A stretch of DNA of 64,000 nucleotides from Corallium rubrum (GCA_964035015.1 OZ035997.1:84099755-84163754); one strand, 5' to 3'. Positions 13,101 through 23,998 are shown, counted from the first letter of the stretch. Numbers and translations: made by a program. Notes: generated from the letters alone by a model not told the origin.

Positions 13101-13800
13101 GATTGCGTCGAATACAGAAGCAACATTAATGGCCATTCAAGATGGTGTAATGTGGACTAGAAATTATCAAAAGGCAATTGGATTACAGGATGTGGTGGAT
13201 ACGTGCAGGCTTTGTGGTGAACCAAAAGAAAACATTGCACATTTGATAGCGTCGTGTAAAGGATTGTTGGGATCTGTGATTAAACAGAGGCATGATGATT
13301 GTGCCAGAGCTATCTATATTAAAGCTTGCTGGGGCCTTGGGTTAGTCGAGGAACAACACCGTTGGTGGGAAAGACAAGCTGTACAATGCGTTTTGGAGAA
13401 TGAGGAGTGGATGATTTTATGGGATCATACTTTTAGTACGGATCGCTCTTTGGAATATACGAGACCAGATTTAGTTTTTGAGAACAAACGGACAAGGGAA
13501 GGAACTATAGTAGAAATAGGGATATGTTTGGACCAGAACCTGAAAAAGAAGCTGGAGGAGAAACGAACTAAGTATGTGAAATTGGCTATGGAACTGAGTA
13601 AGTTACGTGGCTGGCAAAAATGGAAAATTATACCAATCGTTGCTGGTGCGACGGGGATATTCGGCAAGAGTTTGGAAGAGGAACTAAGGAAGATACCAGG
13701 AATACGGGAGCAATCATCCCGCCAATTATTGCTAGAAATGCAAAAGATTATTATATACTCGTGTGTAAATATTATGAGACATGTTTTGAACAGTGATTAG
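10150..13800 (+). CDS. R4/Dong-like retrotransposon polyprotein: RT plus restriction-like endonuclease
   Basis: The 1216-residue frame is uninterrupted. Residues about 60-120 are basic with spaced Trp and may form a Myb-like DNA-binding fold. Residues 120-200 are strongly acidic. Reverse transcriptase motifs run from about 445 to 700: AGPDGIPPYWWK (about 447), RPITCLNTFYK, QRGGIDGN, AWIDLRKAYDSV (about 575), GIFQGDSLSPLLF (about 638) and the catalytic FMDDMKLYA (about 686). The C-terminus has a CCHC knuckle, CRLCGEPKENIAHLIASC (about 1018), and a PD-(D/E)XK-type nuclease, RPDLVFENK then TIVEIGICLD (about 1104). This order (RT, CCHC, endonuclease) marks the R2/R4/NeSL group of single-ORF elements; microsatellite targeting resembles Dong. 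The protein should nick the target and prime reverse transcription there. With all catalytic motifs present it may be active. Confidence 0.9.
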   Translation: MNMETRNSRLRSTQTSTLHQTNGRMPISDNNISVATASDNETTGEASSGRRRGRKLKKTETRPRQQWDRKMERTLVKIITTEKEKGKGFMARTKEKWDNKMPEYTFFNMKNLRDKFAKLPVNKVEDLLQEEEDDVEINIEIEVDREMEIEEERNGYDEQTEQLMEESEYDVEVTEENLSEYERKLLKITEEMLLVEIDERKIKRVKQTPKKEILEKINTAAKRVWTILKRRNDEQEDSWMINCLVYTIHSLNMEEERDISQSKEDNREDNKTKEIKALRRWISWIDNEIKWKSEKKVPTKRQQNNSRRLMKKYGRKTVNGWKNYKLKLKERLCILVTRRKRQKKQKKRQRENALYQQGSKNWFKDADEGRDKQGESINNEDLERILDYWKHMWSDEKWESRDNWNEWVDQIREEVRDGNQTENANECCDINMVDLKNVLKKMSPMKAAGPDGIPPYWWKKVRSLLPAILRIVIKEIREDTNQNWLYEGRTYLFTKRGKDIKDECGKRPITCLNTFYKITSAVVVRKLRTYVKRTDLYPVEQRGGIDGNMGCKEQLIVDETIHEEVKHHKRNLSEAWIDLRKAYDSVYKKWLTEGLKLLNVPKWIVEFVEKASNKWSTRLLIQVNKKTYKTDKVKIERGIFQGDSLSPLLFCICIIPITTILRKMTLGYMFGPQRRRTLQKMITHLLFMDDMKLYATLPSNLTTMLNKTTNMLRTIGLELGQEKCAIQHFKRGKKVEESEHVLLDAGVIIEYLGAGAKYPYLGFIQEASIEHNQIKDKLKREFKKICKIVWKSELNAKNKSKAYNELAVAKIIYSFGVIKWTRQELEELDTTGRKIMHMEQSLHPRAAIERLYLSRDQGGRGLLNIVEMHDRISVGMATYISTSDSKFMKSVKEHEISKWAGTRMKDAVTILNRYGFDATVADDGCLTINNEVMKSKKASNVIKKKARNNRMETLNGKSLHGQLWKTIEDQSAVRESWLWLKDGKIASNTEATLMAIQDGVMWTRNYQKAIGLQDVVDTCRLCGEPKENIAHLIASCKGLLGSVIKQRHDDCARAIYIKACWGLGLVEEQHRWWERQAVQCVLENEEWMILWDHTFSTDRSLEYTRPDLVFENKRTREGTIVEIGICLDQNLKKKLEEKRTKYVKLAMELSKLRGWQKWKIIPIVAGATGIFGKSLEEELRKIPGIREQSSRQLLLEMQKIIIYSCVNIMRHVLNSD

Positions 13801-13947
13801 AAAAACAGATTAGAACGTTTAGGTTTGAGTTTAACTTTAATTCTGTCTTCTTTTTAAGTGGTATGTAACCTACCTGGTAGGGTACTAGGCGTTGCTAGAA
13901 CTCTTATGAGACCACAATGTAATCTATTTACTTTATTTTCATTAAAG

Positions 13948-14212
<265 letters not shown>

Positions 14213-14214
<2 letters not shown>

Positions 14215-14404
14215 ACAAATAGAAAATCGCTTGCGTGTCTCTGTACTGTGATACAAACACGAATGACGTGATTTCAACCGGGAAAAATGCCTAGTGGAAA
14301 CACAAGGCGAAGCCGAGTGTTTTCACACATTTTTTCCGGTTGAAATTGCGTCATTCGTGTTTGTATCACAGTACAGAGTCACAAAAGCGATTTTCTATTT
14401 GTTT
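14213..14404. mobile_element. Foldback element with AGGCGAAGCCGAGTG centre
   Basis: Arms of about 75-90 bp run from AACAAATAGAAAATCGCTT to its complement at 14386-14403 and include CTCTGTACTGTGATACAAAC in both arms. The centre is AAGGCGAAGCCGAGTG. The same centre occurs in the foldback at 59478-59581. It abuts a TA microsatellite, possibly its preferred site. Confidence 0.75.
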
Positions 14405-14641
14405 TATAAAATAACTAACCGTTTTACGAGGTAAAAAACCAAGGAGAAGCCACCAAAGTGACCGAGACTCAGCTGACGAATTATGGCGTAATCAAATAAA
14501 TACGCCAGTGATTACGTGAGATTTAACCAAACAGAGCATGCGTTGTACAATATAAAATTAAAATGACGTCAAACGTGTCTCTGTACTCTGAGTGAAAATG
14601 GCTCTCGTCCAATCAGAGCGTGCGTAGCATCCCTGTTATTT

Positions 14642-14698
<57 letters not shown>

Positions 14699-15470
14699 TT
14701 ATAAATGACAAAATTATTTTATTTTGCCAAAATATATTATTAAACTTATTTAATTATATTTTCTATATAAACTCCTATCTCCAAAACTGTATCATTCTAT
14801 AAATTTGTATATCATACATATACACTGTTTTATTCTCCACACAAATAGCATATATGTTATTTTCGAGTAGTAAACTATTTTTTGTAATATTAAAAGTTGT
14901 TGGTATTGTTGTTGTTGTGACATCTGAAATCTCCCAGCACAATGTCTTCCATCTCCGTCTCGTCGTCAGACGAATCTGTCTCACCTTCAGCAATCAGCGC
15001 TGTTCCTTTCTGACTTGTCAGTAGTGATTCACTTTTCTAAAAATAAATGGCAATGTACAGCCTTTACTTTGTCAACTTTCTTTCCAATAGTTACCATTCC
15101 ATGCTTCTTTAAGCATAGGTCAAGCTTAAGTTCTCTAACTCGCATCCTTTGCAGTGCATTTCCCGCGATCTGACATCATATTTGAATAAAATTTTGAACA
15201 TTTTAAAACATTTTTAGGACACGTTCTTTCATTTTTACAAACGATTTTGTCTAAAACTACAGTATTACATATTTACTAGAAACACAACAACCCCTCGCCC
15301 ACTTTTACACACCCTCTGATTAGAAAAACACATTCGCGCTCTTTTTCATCGGGAACCTGGAAATAGCCGTTGGAACAATTCAAAATATAGTTTTAAACCT
15401 TTAATTAAAGTATAATATTTGAAATGAAAAAAGTTGTTTAAAGAAAATTTTCAAGACAATATTCAGGAAA
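14405..15470. other. Non-coding region with (TA)n and a hAT-associated block
   Basis: TA repeats occupy 14648-14692. A block near 15150-15250 (GCATTTCCCGCGATCTGACA) is an inverted relative of the repeat at 5870-5960. No gene is supported. Confidence 0.45.
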
Positions 15471-15484
15471 AAAAATGAAAAACG

Positions 15485-15560
15485 GAAGTCGCCTCCACGG
15501 TTTGAACTCGACCATTTTGCGTACGAACTGACGATCTTACCACCAGGCTACTGAAGCAAA
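15485..15560 (-). repeat. tRNA-like head, candidate SINE
   Basis: Read on the minus strand, AGTAGCCTGGTGGTAAGATC resembles a tRNA A box with D arm. GTCGAGTTCAAACCGTGG, 30-40 bases on, resembles a B box with T arm. Pairing of the acceptor and anticodon stems is poor, so this is more likely a tRNA-derived SINE head than a functional tRNA. Confidence 0.4.
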
Positions 15561-16356
15561 CGTCAAAATATAGGTAAAATATTAGAGTTATATTTTCTTT
15601 CCATGTTTACAAAGAATATTGCTAGAGCATGTAAAAATATTTGCATTTTTTAAAGGCATTGGACACTGATTGGCATTTCAAACTCATTCATAAAATAACA
15701 AAAACAAGTTTCGTCTCAAAAGTGTTTTCACCTGAAAAAATTGCTTTCATGCAGTATTTACATCTGTAATATTTAAACATGCAACATTTACATGTTTAAC
15801 AGACGAAAAATTGTTCCTTCAGTCCTCCACCGATTTTTAAGCCAAATTACAAACAAGCTACGGTAAGTTTTAAAAGGAGAAATGTAAGACGCCAGCCAAC
15901 AACGGGCAAGCGAAAACATATTAACGGATACGTTTAAAATACTTTAATAAGGACACACGAAATCGAAAACAAAATTACTGTAACAGTGACAGGATATATT
16001 AAAAACAGAGAAACTCGAACAGCATTACTACTAAATATTCGTGATTTAATACCGTATTAAGCTTAACCATGTATCATTTCGGTCTTTTTCTTCGTTGGGT
16101 TTTTCGCTAGTGCTTTTCCTCCTTTCGAGTTTCGATTTGACGGGTTTTCTTCTAGTAAGGAAGTTGTTCTGCTTTTATATGCGCAAACGTTGATTTGTTT
16201 CTGTCCTTTTGAACGAACGGGATATACGTATCCCAAAAAAAGCCTTTTCTGAAGTCTTTTAGTCAAGAACAAAGTGGGTTTTTTTTCTCAGGAATAGTTT
16301 TATTGTCCCATGCAGTGCCCCACAATCCTTACCGCGCAAGTGAACGTACCATGCAT
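15561..16356. other. Non-coding region, no recognised features
   Basis: AT-rich sequence with no reading frame that looks coding and no repeat shared elsewhere in the window. The basic minus-strand frame near 16063-16272 has no family resemblance. Confidence 0.4.
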
Positions 16357-16483
<127 letters not shown>

Positions 16484-17039
16484 GTCAGATCACAGAAATC
16501 TGTTCAGATATTACGCTTGTCCACGCGTGTAAAATGACTCCATGCGTATCGAGATGAGCACCCTCACCGGGCTCTGGGCCTTCGGTCCTACGCACGGGCT
16601 CGGGGACAAAGACAAGGACAGTCATTTGCAACTCACTTGTCACTTTTCACCAAAATGTTCAGAAGTTCGTTACGAAGTTCGCAAGTTCGCTGGGAAATTC
16701 AAAGTTCGTTTGAACTACGCAATTGATTGCCGGCTACTAGGAACCACGAAATCAATCAAATGCGTAGCTTAAAACGAGCTTTGAACTTCCCAACGAACTT
16801 ACGAACATTCTGGTGAAGAGTGAGTAGCAAATGACTGCAAAATAATAGTTACTCTAACGGGATAAAGGCATAAAGCGCGAACGCAACACGAAAACTCGTT
16901 GTCACAATTATGATATTATACGACTAGTTAGTTCTTTATTAATTCTGTGACTCTGGGAACAAATGTGATGTTGTTGTGCAATTATTAACTATATAACTGT
17001 CTGAATACCAATAAAAAATAATAATAAGCATTATAAAAA

Positions 17040-17112
17040 TCATATTTTGGATTTTCTCGGGGGGGGGGGGGGGGGGGCAGTTACCCCTGCTGCCCCCCGC
17101 TATCTACGGCCC
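17040..17112. mobile_element. hAT-type right end with poly-G tract
   Basis: A run of about 20 G is followed by CAGTTACCCCTGCTGCCCCC and ends in CTACGGCCCTG, the form of a hAT terminus. A left end was not found. Confidence 0.4.
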
Positions 17113-17494
17113 TGCTGTTTATATAAATCACAACAGTGACTCGTGTGTAAAATTAAACGTGCATAAATTATATTGTATAACAATGCTTATTGATACGGGC
17201 CGTAGCTATGGCCTCTCCTTTGCAATAAGATTGGACATCATGATACGCTAATATCTTGTAAATTTGAAACCCCAATTTTAAAACAGTAAGAATTACGATT
17301 ATATAGACGTATTGTATACAATCTCAATCTGAAATCTGAATATACATAGTAATTTTGGAACATAAACTTATAAAACGTATCCCCATGAGTCCACGACAAT
17401 GACGACATGTCCTCCTACATGATGTATCCCTTGTATGGTATGGTGTATTCATATATTTGGGTATTTTGTTTGGTAATTTATATCCTTCAAAACT

Positions 17495-17752
17495 CTTTCA
17501 AATCCCCCTCAAAATGCAGGAAATGCTATTTCAGAGATTCTAAAATTCAAAATTTTCCGGGGAACATGCCCCTTCTCCAGGGAACATGCCCCTTCCCCCC
17601 TGTTAATTTTCCGGGGAACATGCCCCTGCCCCCCTGCCCCAACGTAGTAAGTATGCCTCTTCCCCCCCCCCCCCCCCGCGCCCTTGTTAAATATTCTGAA
17701 AGAAACTGAGCACCTTATAGTCACTCCCTGCAAAAATCCTGTATCCGCCACT
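17495..17752 (-). mobile_element. hAT-type terminal fragment
   Basis: On the minus strand it starts CAGTGGCGGATACAGG at 17752, a typical hAT terminus. It runs through G-rich GGGGGG tracts to the AAATGCTATTTCAGAG block shared with copies at 6487 and 57318. Only this end is recognisable. Confidence 0.5.
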
Positions 17753-17875
17753 GTAAAAACTTCACTTTGTAAAGTTTTCTTCGCATATTGTTTTTCAGCT
17801 TACCCCATATGTCTTTCCATTAATTCCCCACATATCTTTTCCCCATTCAATCATACCACATCTTCACCAAATTAA

Positions 17876-19076
17876 TAGGCCGTGGGATGTGGCACCGTAT
17901 CGTTCACTTCCGTTGCCGTCATCGGGGCCCTAACTAATTTCATTACGAATCTCTACTTGAACATCGGGTCATGAATATCCCGGGTGGTCCCAAGCGAAAA
18001 AGTTGAACAATTGCTATCGGGAGGGGGGTGGGGGGTGTAGCAAATAATGACGTCGTCAATCACGTCATCCATATATGAGAAAATAAAATTTTATGAAATT
18101 CAAAAATTTGACAATACTGCCAGATGGACAAAAAAACTATGTTGGACTGATTACTTTTAGTCATTCGTTACCGACATATCGCTGGTCAATCTTTTTAAAA
18201 ATGTCAGCATTTTGAGCTACTTTTTATCTGTAACTGGTTATTTGTAACTCACTTGTTTGTTTGTTTTCTAGTACAGCTTCTGTTGAGCGTTTGTATCCAG
18301 GAGAAGGGTATAAAGTATTTGCATAAATTTCGTCAGAATTTATGCCACAATAAATATTTTCAAAATATTTTCAAAAAAATAAAACGCTTAGACTTGGTAT
18401 TGGAAACGTGCGAAGTGAAATCAGTCCAAAGTCCTATGACCTTAATTAAAAAATTACAAACGATTTACCGAAATGACGCTGCAAACCTTAACGGAGATCT
18501 TAAAACACGTCTTTGTGCTACAAAATCATAGTTTTGTTGTTAAATATTTTGAAAATATTTATTGTGGCATAAATTCTGACGAAATTTACCGAAATGACCT
18601 GCAAATACTTTACACCCTTCTCCTGGATACAAATGCTCAACAGAAGCCATACTAGAAAAAACAAACAAGTGAGTTACAGCTAACCAGTTACAGATAAAAA
18701 GTAGACAAAAAATACTGACTCAGCATTTTGGTTGTTTGGCCAGCAATATATCGGTAACGAATGACTAAAAGTGATCGGTCCAACATACAGTAGTTTTTTC
18801 GTCCATTTAAGTTCGTCCATCTGTCAGTATTGTAAAATTTTTGAATTTTATAAAATTTTATTTTCTCGTATATGGACGACGTCAATTTGCCAACACCCCC
18901 CCCCCCCCCCCTCACCCTCCCCAAGAAAGCTATTGTTCAATTTTTTCGCTTGGGGCCGCCCAGGGTATTCATGACCCGCTGTTCAAGTAGGATTCGTAAT
19001 GAAATTAGTTAGCTTCCCGATGACGTCAACGGATATCTGTTTCTGTGCTTCGTAGGCACTGACATCCTACGGCCTA
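17876..19076. mobile_element. Large foldback element, 1.2 kb, with arms of about 500 bp
   Basis: Arms starting TAGGCCGTGGGATGT (17876) and ending ACATCCTACGGCCTA (19076) are complementary across most of their length, meeting near 18380 and 18525 around a unique centre. Shared landmarks are the poly-G/C tract, ATGACTAAAAGT, TTTATCTGTAACTGG and AGGAGAAGGGT. TAA lies on both sides (17873-17875 and 19077-19079), fitting a three-base duplication of the Harbinger type. No ORF is convincing. Arms differ at many positions, so it is not very recent. Confidence 0.8.
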
Positions 19077-19146
19077 TAACCGCCTCACCTATATAGAACA
19101 ATACATGGATTGCGAATGTCGACTGCGCATCAGAATGACGCGTTCT

Positions 19147-19294
19147 GAGTCGGGATAAAACTTAATTAACTTTATAACATCAGGCTAAAGCTGCAGTTTT
19201 TATTTGCATTTTCATTTACATTTCTGAACTCATTGTACTGAATTCCTCAGCCTAATGTTATAAATTGAAATAAGTTTTATCCCGACTCAGTATC
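19147..19294. mobile_element. Short foldback, CTGAGTCGGGATAAAACTTA arms
   Basis: CTGAGTCGGGATAAAACTTA at 19147 is matched by TAAGTTTTATCCCGACTCAG at the other end, with TTTATAACATCAGGCT/AGCCTAATGTTATAAA continuing the pairing. No clear target duplication. Confidence 0.7.
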
Positions 19295-19442
19295 AAACTT
19301 TCCATTCTTTCCTGTACTTCCGATGACACTCTTTCTAAAGCTTTCTCTTTATCTATTTTCTTTCCTTGTCCACATCCGAGAAACTTGTAAGCTAGTTTCA
19401 CTGATTTCAGGGTCCAAGGCCTTCATTCTTTCTTCAAGAATA

Positions 19443-19870
19443 TCAATAGTCCCTCAGTTTCACTATTAGTTTACCTCTTTCAAAGATTATCTCCGCACAT
19501 TTCTTTACGCCATAACATGCCCCTGTATCACGGCTCGCACGTAGAATAATCTCATTTGCAATAGCCAATTTTTTGTGGTTTTCCTGATAAACTTTAAGAT
19601 CATCCACAAACAAACTGTGCGTTCTTACTGCTTCTCTCTTTTCAGGTGATCCCATTCTGTAACCTTTTGTTTCGCCTAATATCATTATGACTTGTACCTC
19701 ACTTAAACAAAAGCCCACTGGTGAGTTGCTATCACCCTGCATGCTACTCATCCTCCTTTCTCCATCCGCTCGAATCTCCAACCTAGTCCTCCACTTTTCC
19801 TTCAGGCTTTCAACCACCTTACATGCACTTTCTGGTACACCCATCCACGTAGTACCGAGGAGGGGAGAGA
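19443..19870 (-). pseudogene. R4-like retrotransposon, inverted 5' part (RT domain)
   Basis: The minus-strand frame shows KEKWRTRLEI, MQGDSNSPVGFCLS (RT motif B) and THSLFVDDLKVY (RT catalytic motif), then ANEIILRASRDTGACYGVKKC. The order matches the RT of the 10150-13800 protein but sequence identity is low, so it is a different family. The rest of the same element lies on the plus strand from about 19880. The inverted 5' part is the signature of twin priming during insertion. Confidence 0.8.
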
Positions 19871-20028
19871 TTGTAAGACCTGGGATTGGCTGAAGGGGGG
19901 AAATCTGAAGAGAGAAACAGAAGGAATGCTGATGGCGGCACAAGACCAAGCATTGCGGAGTAAGTATATCAGGAAAGTGATTGATAAGGAAGACATATCT
20001 GCTACATGCAGGCTATGTGGAGAACGTG

Positions 20029-20030
<2 letters not shown>

Positions 20031-20114
<84 letters not shown>
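20031..20114. repeat. (ATT)n microsatellite
   Basis: About 28 ATT units directly after the half knuckle of the R4-like element. Confidence 0.97.
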
Positions 20115-20429
20115 GCAGAATGTTCTACATTCATAGAAATGCTGAATGATCTTAATCTTGACAAGACTCATCAAAAATATTGTATTAGTGGAATGACGAC
20201 GATCGCAATCAGAACCACCTATTACATATTCTGTTCCCGAAACAAGGAATGGACAAATCCTGAACTGCTAACTTTTTAAAATTATTGTGCTGTATATTTG
20301 TTTTATGTTGTTATATATAGTTATTAGTTATATATTGTTAGTGTTGATTCAAGTAGCCGATTGTAAATTACCTTAAATAAGCGAGATTTACAATTGTATA
20401 TTATCTAAAAAGACATTTAATAAAGTTTC

Positions 20430-20432
<3 letters not shown>
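20115..20432 (+). mobile_element. LINE 3' end with AATAAA and (ATT)n tail
   Basis: A frame ending in NKEWTNPELLTF is followed by an untranslated stretch with AATAAAG just before ATT repeats. This is the usual form of a 5'-truncated LINE. The clade is not clear from so short a tail. Confidence 0.5.
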
Positions 20433-20528
<96 letters not shown>

Positions 20529-20548
20529 CATTATTATTATTATTATTA
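20433..20548. repeat. (ATT)n microsatellite shared by two LINE tails
   Basis: About 38 ATT units with one ATC. It serves as the tail of the plus-strand LINE on its left and of the minus-strand LINE on its right. Confidence 0.95.
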
Positions 20549-20917
20549 AATCTTTATTTAAACTGTTAAAAAACCCATTCAGCGAAAGCTGGTCTTAACT
20601 GGATGAACAGTATGTACAACTAATACAATGAACAGTATATGATACAAAACGGAACTTTAATTGAGGGACTTCATGTGCATGTTAATGGTTGCAAATCCGA
20701 AAAAAACTCCATTAGTACGTACATATCGACGTCTTTCCTTTAAATATGAATTAAACCAGTTAATCTCGGAGTCGCCACAGCCAATATTTCGTAGTTTGCA
20801 TAATAGTATGTCATGATCGAGATGCAATTGTGTATTTCTTACTATCGAATGCAAATTTCCATTCATCAATCGACTGTAAAAGCGCTGTTGTAATGGAGCA
20901 ATTCTTCGAATATGCAT
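20549..20917 (-). pseudogene. 5'-truncated LINE, RT fragment
   Basis: The minus-strand frame contains LDHDILLCKLRNIGCGDSEI and WFNSYLKERRRYVRTNG, the palm region of Jockey/CR1/Rex-type reverse transcriptases (DH..LL.KL...G...W..SYL..R). It then skips to a 3'UTR ending in AATAAAGATTT and AAT repeats. Only about 60 RT residues are left. Confidence 0.75.
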
Positions 20918-21513
20918 ACTGTCTCATATTGTCTTGGAATGTAAGATGTTAGCCCAAAAACAGTGTACGAATTGGAGGCACGACAGAATAGCACAGGTGA
21001 TACACTGGGAATTGTGTAAGAAATACAATTTGAAGCATGCAGAAAAGTGGTATGAGCACAAACCTGAAGGTGTCATTGAAATTGAAAATGTAAAAATACT
21101 GTGGGATATGAAAATTCAAACTGATAGGGAGATAGAACACTCCCGACCAGATATACTAACCCTGAATAAGAAAGACAGAAGTTGCTTATTGATAGATGTT
21201 ACATGTCCATTTGATACAAGAGTTATACAGAATGAAAGGGAAAAATTAGAGAAATACCAAGATCTTAAAATAGAAATTAAAATAATATGGCATTGTAGGA
21301 AGTGACAATTGTACCCATTGTTATTGATGCACTTGGAACACTACATAGCAATTTTGACAGGTGGATAGAGAAGCTAGATGCTGCAATTGAGTTTCAGACA
21401 CGTCAAAAAGCTTGTTTATTAGGATCTGCAAGAATCTTGAGAACCTTGATGTTAAGCAAAAAGGGACAAAAACCCAACTCCAGCTATAAGACCAAAGCTG
21501 TGTGAAAACAAAA

Positions 21514-21541
21514 TAATAACAAAAATAATAATAATAATAAT

Positions 21542-21602
<61 letters not shown>

Positions 21603-21605
21603 GTA

Positions 21606-21666
<61 letters not shown>
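21514..21666. repeat. (AAT)n tail of the R4-like element
   Basis: About 150 bp of AAT units with a few TAG/TTA interruptions follow the R4-like 3' end. The LTR element begins immediately after it. Confidence 0.95.
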
Positions 21667-21668
<2 letters not shown>

Positions 21669-21878
21669 TAACGGATATGAAACATTGTATATAGTTTATT
21701 TAGCGTTAATTAGAAACATGAGGGACGCACCCTTTTCCAGGTGCATCCGATATAATGACAAACTGTAAATAGCCGACATCCGGATGAGCTTTTGATAGAT
21801 GATATAAATACGACCTTGTTGGGAAAAATAAAGGAGTTCTAACCTCGAGTTGTGCTGCGTGTTTCTCGGCTCGTTACA
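21667..21878 (+). repeat. 5' LTR, 212 bp
   Basis: Begins TGTAACGG and ends CGTTACA, an inverted TGTAAC/GTTACA pair. It contains ATATAAATACGACC, a possible TATA box, and AATAAAGGAG, a possible polyadenylation signal. Compared with the 3' LTR it has one extra A near 21831. Confidence 0.95.
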
Positions 21879-21881
21879 AAT

Positions 21882-21895
21882 CTGGTGGCAGCGGT
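21882..21895 (+). other. Primer binding site, tRNA-Leu type
   Basis: TGGTGGCAGCGGT begins four bases after the LTR. It complements CCGCTGCCA plus CCA, the 3' end of animal tRNA-Leu(AAG/TAG) as known from vertebrate genes. The host tRNA itself is not in the window. Confidence 0.7.
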
Positions 21896-23068
21896 AAAAG
21901 ATTTTTTTAGAGAAGAGCTATGACCGCTATCTTACCGGGAAAGTTTGATGATGGCGATTTCGACGCGTGGTTGCGCGAATTCGACGCTTGTAGCGCCGCG
22001 AACGGCTGGAAAGTCACCGAAACCACGGACGACAAACTCCTCAAACTGCCAGCGTTTCTTCGTGGTCGGGCTGCTAGCAACTTTTATTCTCTACCTGAGA
22101 CTGCTCGCGAGTCTTACAAAGACGCTGTCGCAGCTTTACGACAGGCTTTATGTCCTCTGGCGAAGCGCGAAAACTACTTTGCCGAATTCGACCAACGCCG
22201 GTTGCGTTCCGAGGAAGACCCCTCCGTATATAAATGGGAACTTGAGAATATACTGTCCAAGGCTGATCCCAGTTTACCTCCAGATGCGAAAACGGCATTG
22301 CTGTCTCGCCAGTTTATGAAAGGTCTCCCTGACGCCATCAAGTTTAAGTTGTTAGAGCACAATCCTACGCCGACGCTAGATGAAATGATGAAGTTTACCC
22401 AAAGGTTTCGTGCGGTCGGTAACCATGTCGCAAACTCTCCACCTATCCAAGTAAACGCTACTACAAACCAACCTCCACAACCTGATCCTCAACTGACGCA
22501 ACTACTTTCCATGGTCGCCGGAATTGCGGAAAAGCAAAAATCCCTCGAGGATTGTCTCACCAAGACCGAAAGCTCTACGCGTGAATCGACACCTGGCCCA
22601 GGGGCGGATTTAGCGTTAGTCAAATAAGTCATACGACTAAGGTAAAAAAATCGCCAACAAAAAAAAAATTATCGTATATCGTTCTTGCCTCAGTCTCGAC
22701 TCTCGAGATCGCCGTGATAATCGATTAGGTGAGACTGCCGACCGGCATTTCAACCCGCGCCGCGCGGTTGACTTTGTTCTTTCTCGACGGATTTGAGCCT
22801 ATTGTATCAACCGCTGTGATTGGTTGAATTTATAAATTAGCCTTTATAGCGACCTGTGATTGGTTTGCCGAGTGTTCGCCGGATTTCTTTGTCTTTCTCG
22901 ACGGATTTAGACCCCTTGTATCACGCTTTCTGATTGGCTTAATTTTTCAATAGCTCTTTATCAAGAGCACGGATTGGTTTAGCGGCGTTTTACTTTGTAG
23001 TTCTCGACGGATTTGTGGACTGACCAGTGATCGATTCTGACTAACTTGGATTCTTTCGTTTGGAACAT

Positions 23069-23313
23069 ATGGCTTTGCCTAATACAAACGTGATATATCT
23101 TGATGTATTTGCTTTGAGGGCAACGACGAGATGTGTTGCGAGCAAGTTTAATACCGTTGACTCGAAGGTCAACAAGCGAAGGATGCTTTCCACAAAGGAG
23201 CATTTTTAATACCAAGATTGGCAAGACGCTTCAAAGGAATTTTGGCACTGAGATATACGTGGTAATATACGCCAACAATGACAAGAAGAAACCTCGTGCT
23301 GCTCTCATGATCA
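23069..23313 (+). pseudogene. Candidate 5' exon in the hAT-like element, frameshifted
   Basis: The ATG at 23069 (CATATGGCTTTG) opens a frame giving MALPNTNVIYLDVFALRATT, which stops at a TTTTTAA run near 23208. One T fewer would keep it open through IGKTLQRNFGTEIYVVIYAN to AG followed by GTAAGC at 23314. It lies at the same distance from the left terminus as the candidate exon at 4842 and shares a faint S-x-EH...VIY pattern. It could be a transposase first exon or a captured exon. Confidence 0.4.
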
Positions 23314-23724
23314 GGTAAGCAGATTTTTCTGCCTTAATTATTTTCTAGTTTCTTTAAGTTCGTTCAACGTATAAAGACGTAAAAATTCTACATGGAATTT
23401 TAATAATACGACAATAACAACCTTCGCCACGATTGAGACCACATGGCATGTCTTCAAATGAAAGGTGACCTAATATTATTGTTTAGAATCTTATTTATAT
23501 ATCTACGTGTTTGTAGCGCAAGTAGCTCAAATTCATTCAGGGTTTTCCCTTCTTGTATTTGTTTATATAAATGGTTTGAAAACTTAATTGAATATTAATA
23601 TGATTTTGAGACTAGCACTGTAGCAAGAATTGAAATACAAGCTAAAGGATTTTGTCAAGATTGGATAATGTAGACTACTTCATGCAGGAAATCATAATTA
23701 TGTTATTTTATGTGAGACCACAGT

Positions 23725-23998
23725 TAAGGCCTGTTTCCAAGGTAGAGTTACCCCTACCCTGTTTGGTTAACCACGTCTAATAGAGTTGACCAGGTAAAAT
23801 TTGTCCTGGGTAGGTGAGTTATCCCTACCAAATGCATTTACAAGGACAAAACATAACCCAGCTAGGGTAGCACCCGGATTACCCTAGTGCATGTCCTTGT
23901 AAATACGACAAAAAAGAAAACCCACAGGAAATGTATGAGAGCTAGGGTAACCATTGTGCTAGAGTAACCCAGTGGCTAGGATTGTAAATAAGCCCTAA
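23725..23998. repeat. Possible small MITE inside the hAT-like element
   Basis: TTAAGGCCTGTTTCCAAGG on the left and TGTAAATAAGCCCTAAA on the right are partly complementary. Between them are repeated variants of GTTACCCTACC and GGGTAACC on both strands. Boundaries are approximate. Confidence 0.35.

Larger units (their letters stand above)
19875..21505 (+). pseudogene. R4-like retrotransposon, 3' part: CCHC knuckle and nuclease, interrupted
   Basis: The first segment (19875-20030) ends with ISATCRLCGERD, the start of the CCHC knuckle. The second (20918-21500) resumes with SHIVLECKMLAQ, the rest of the knuckle. The nuclease follows: SRPDILTLNKKDRSCLLIDV then TCPFDTRV, the PD-(D/E)XK core, with IVPIVIDALG beyond a stop at 21303. 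Between the two lie two LINE 3' ends and ATT repeats. The element ends in an (AAT)n tail (21514-21666), into which the next LTR element inserted. It is dead because of the interruption, the 5' inversion and the frame break at 21303. Confidence 0.8.

Noticed and set aside
22074..22362. Minus-strand frames within gag
   Set aside because: Shadows of the gag frame, with no own family pattern.
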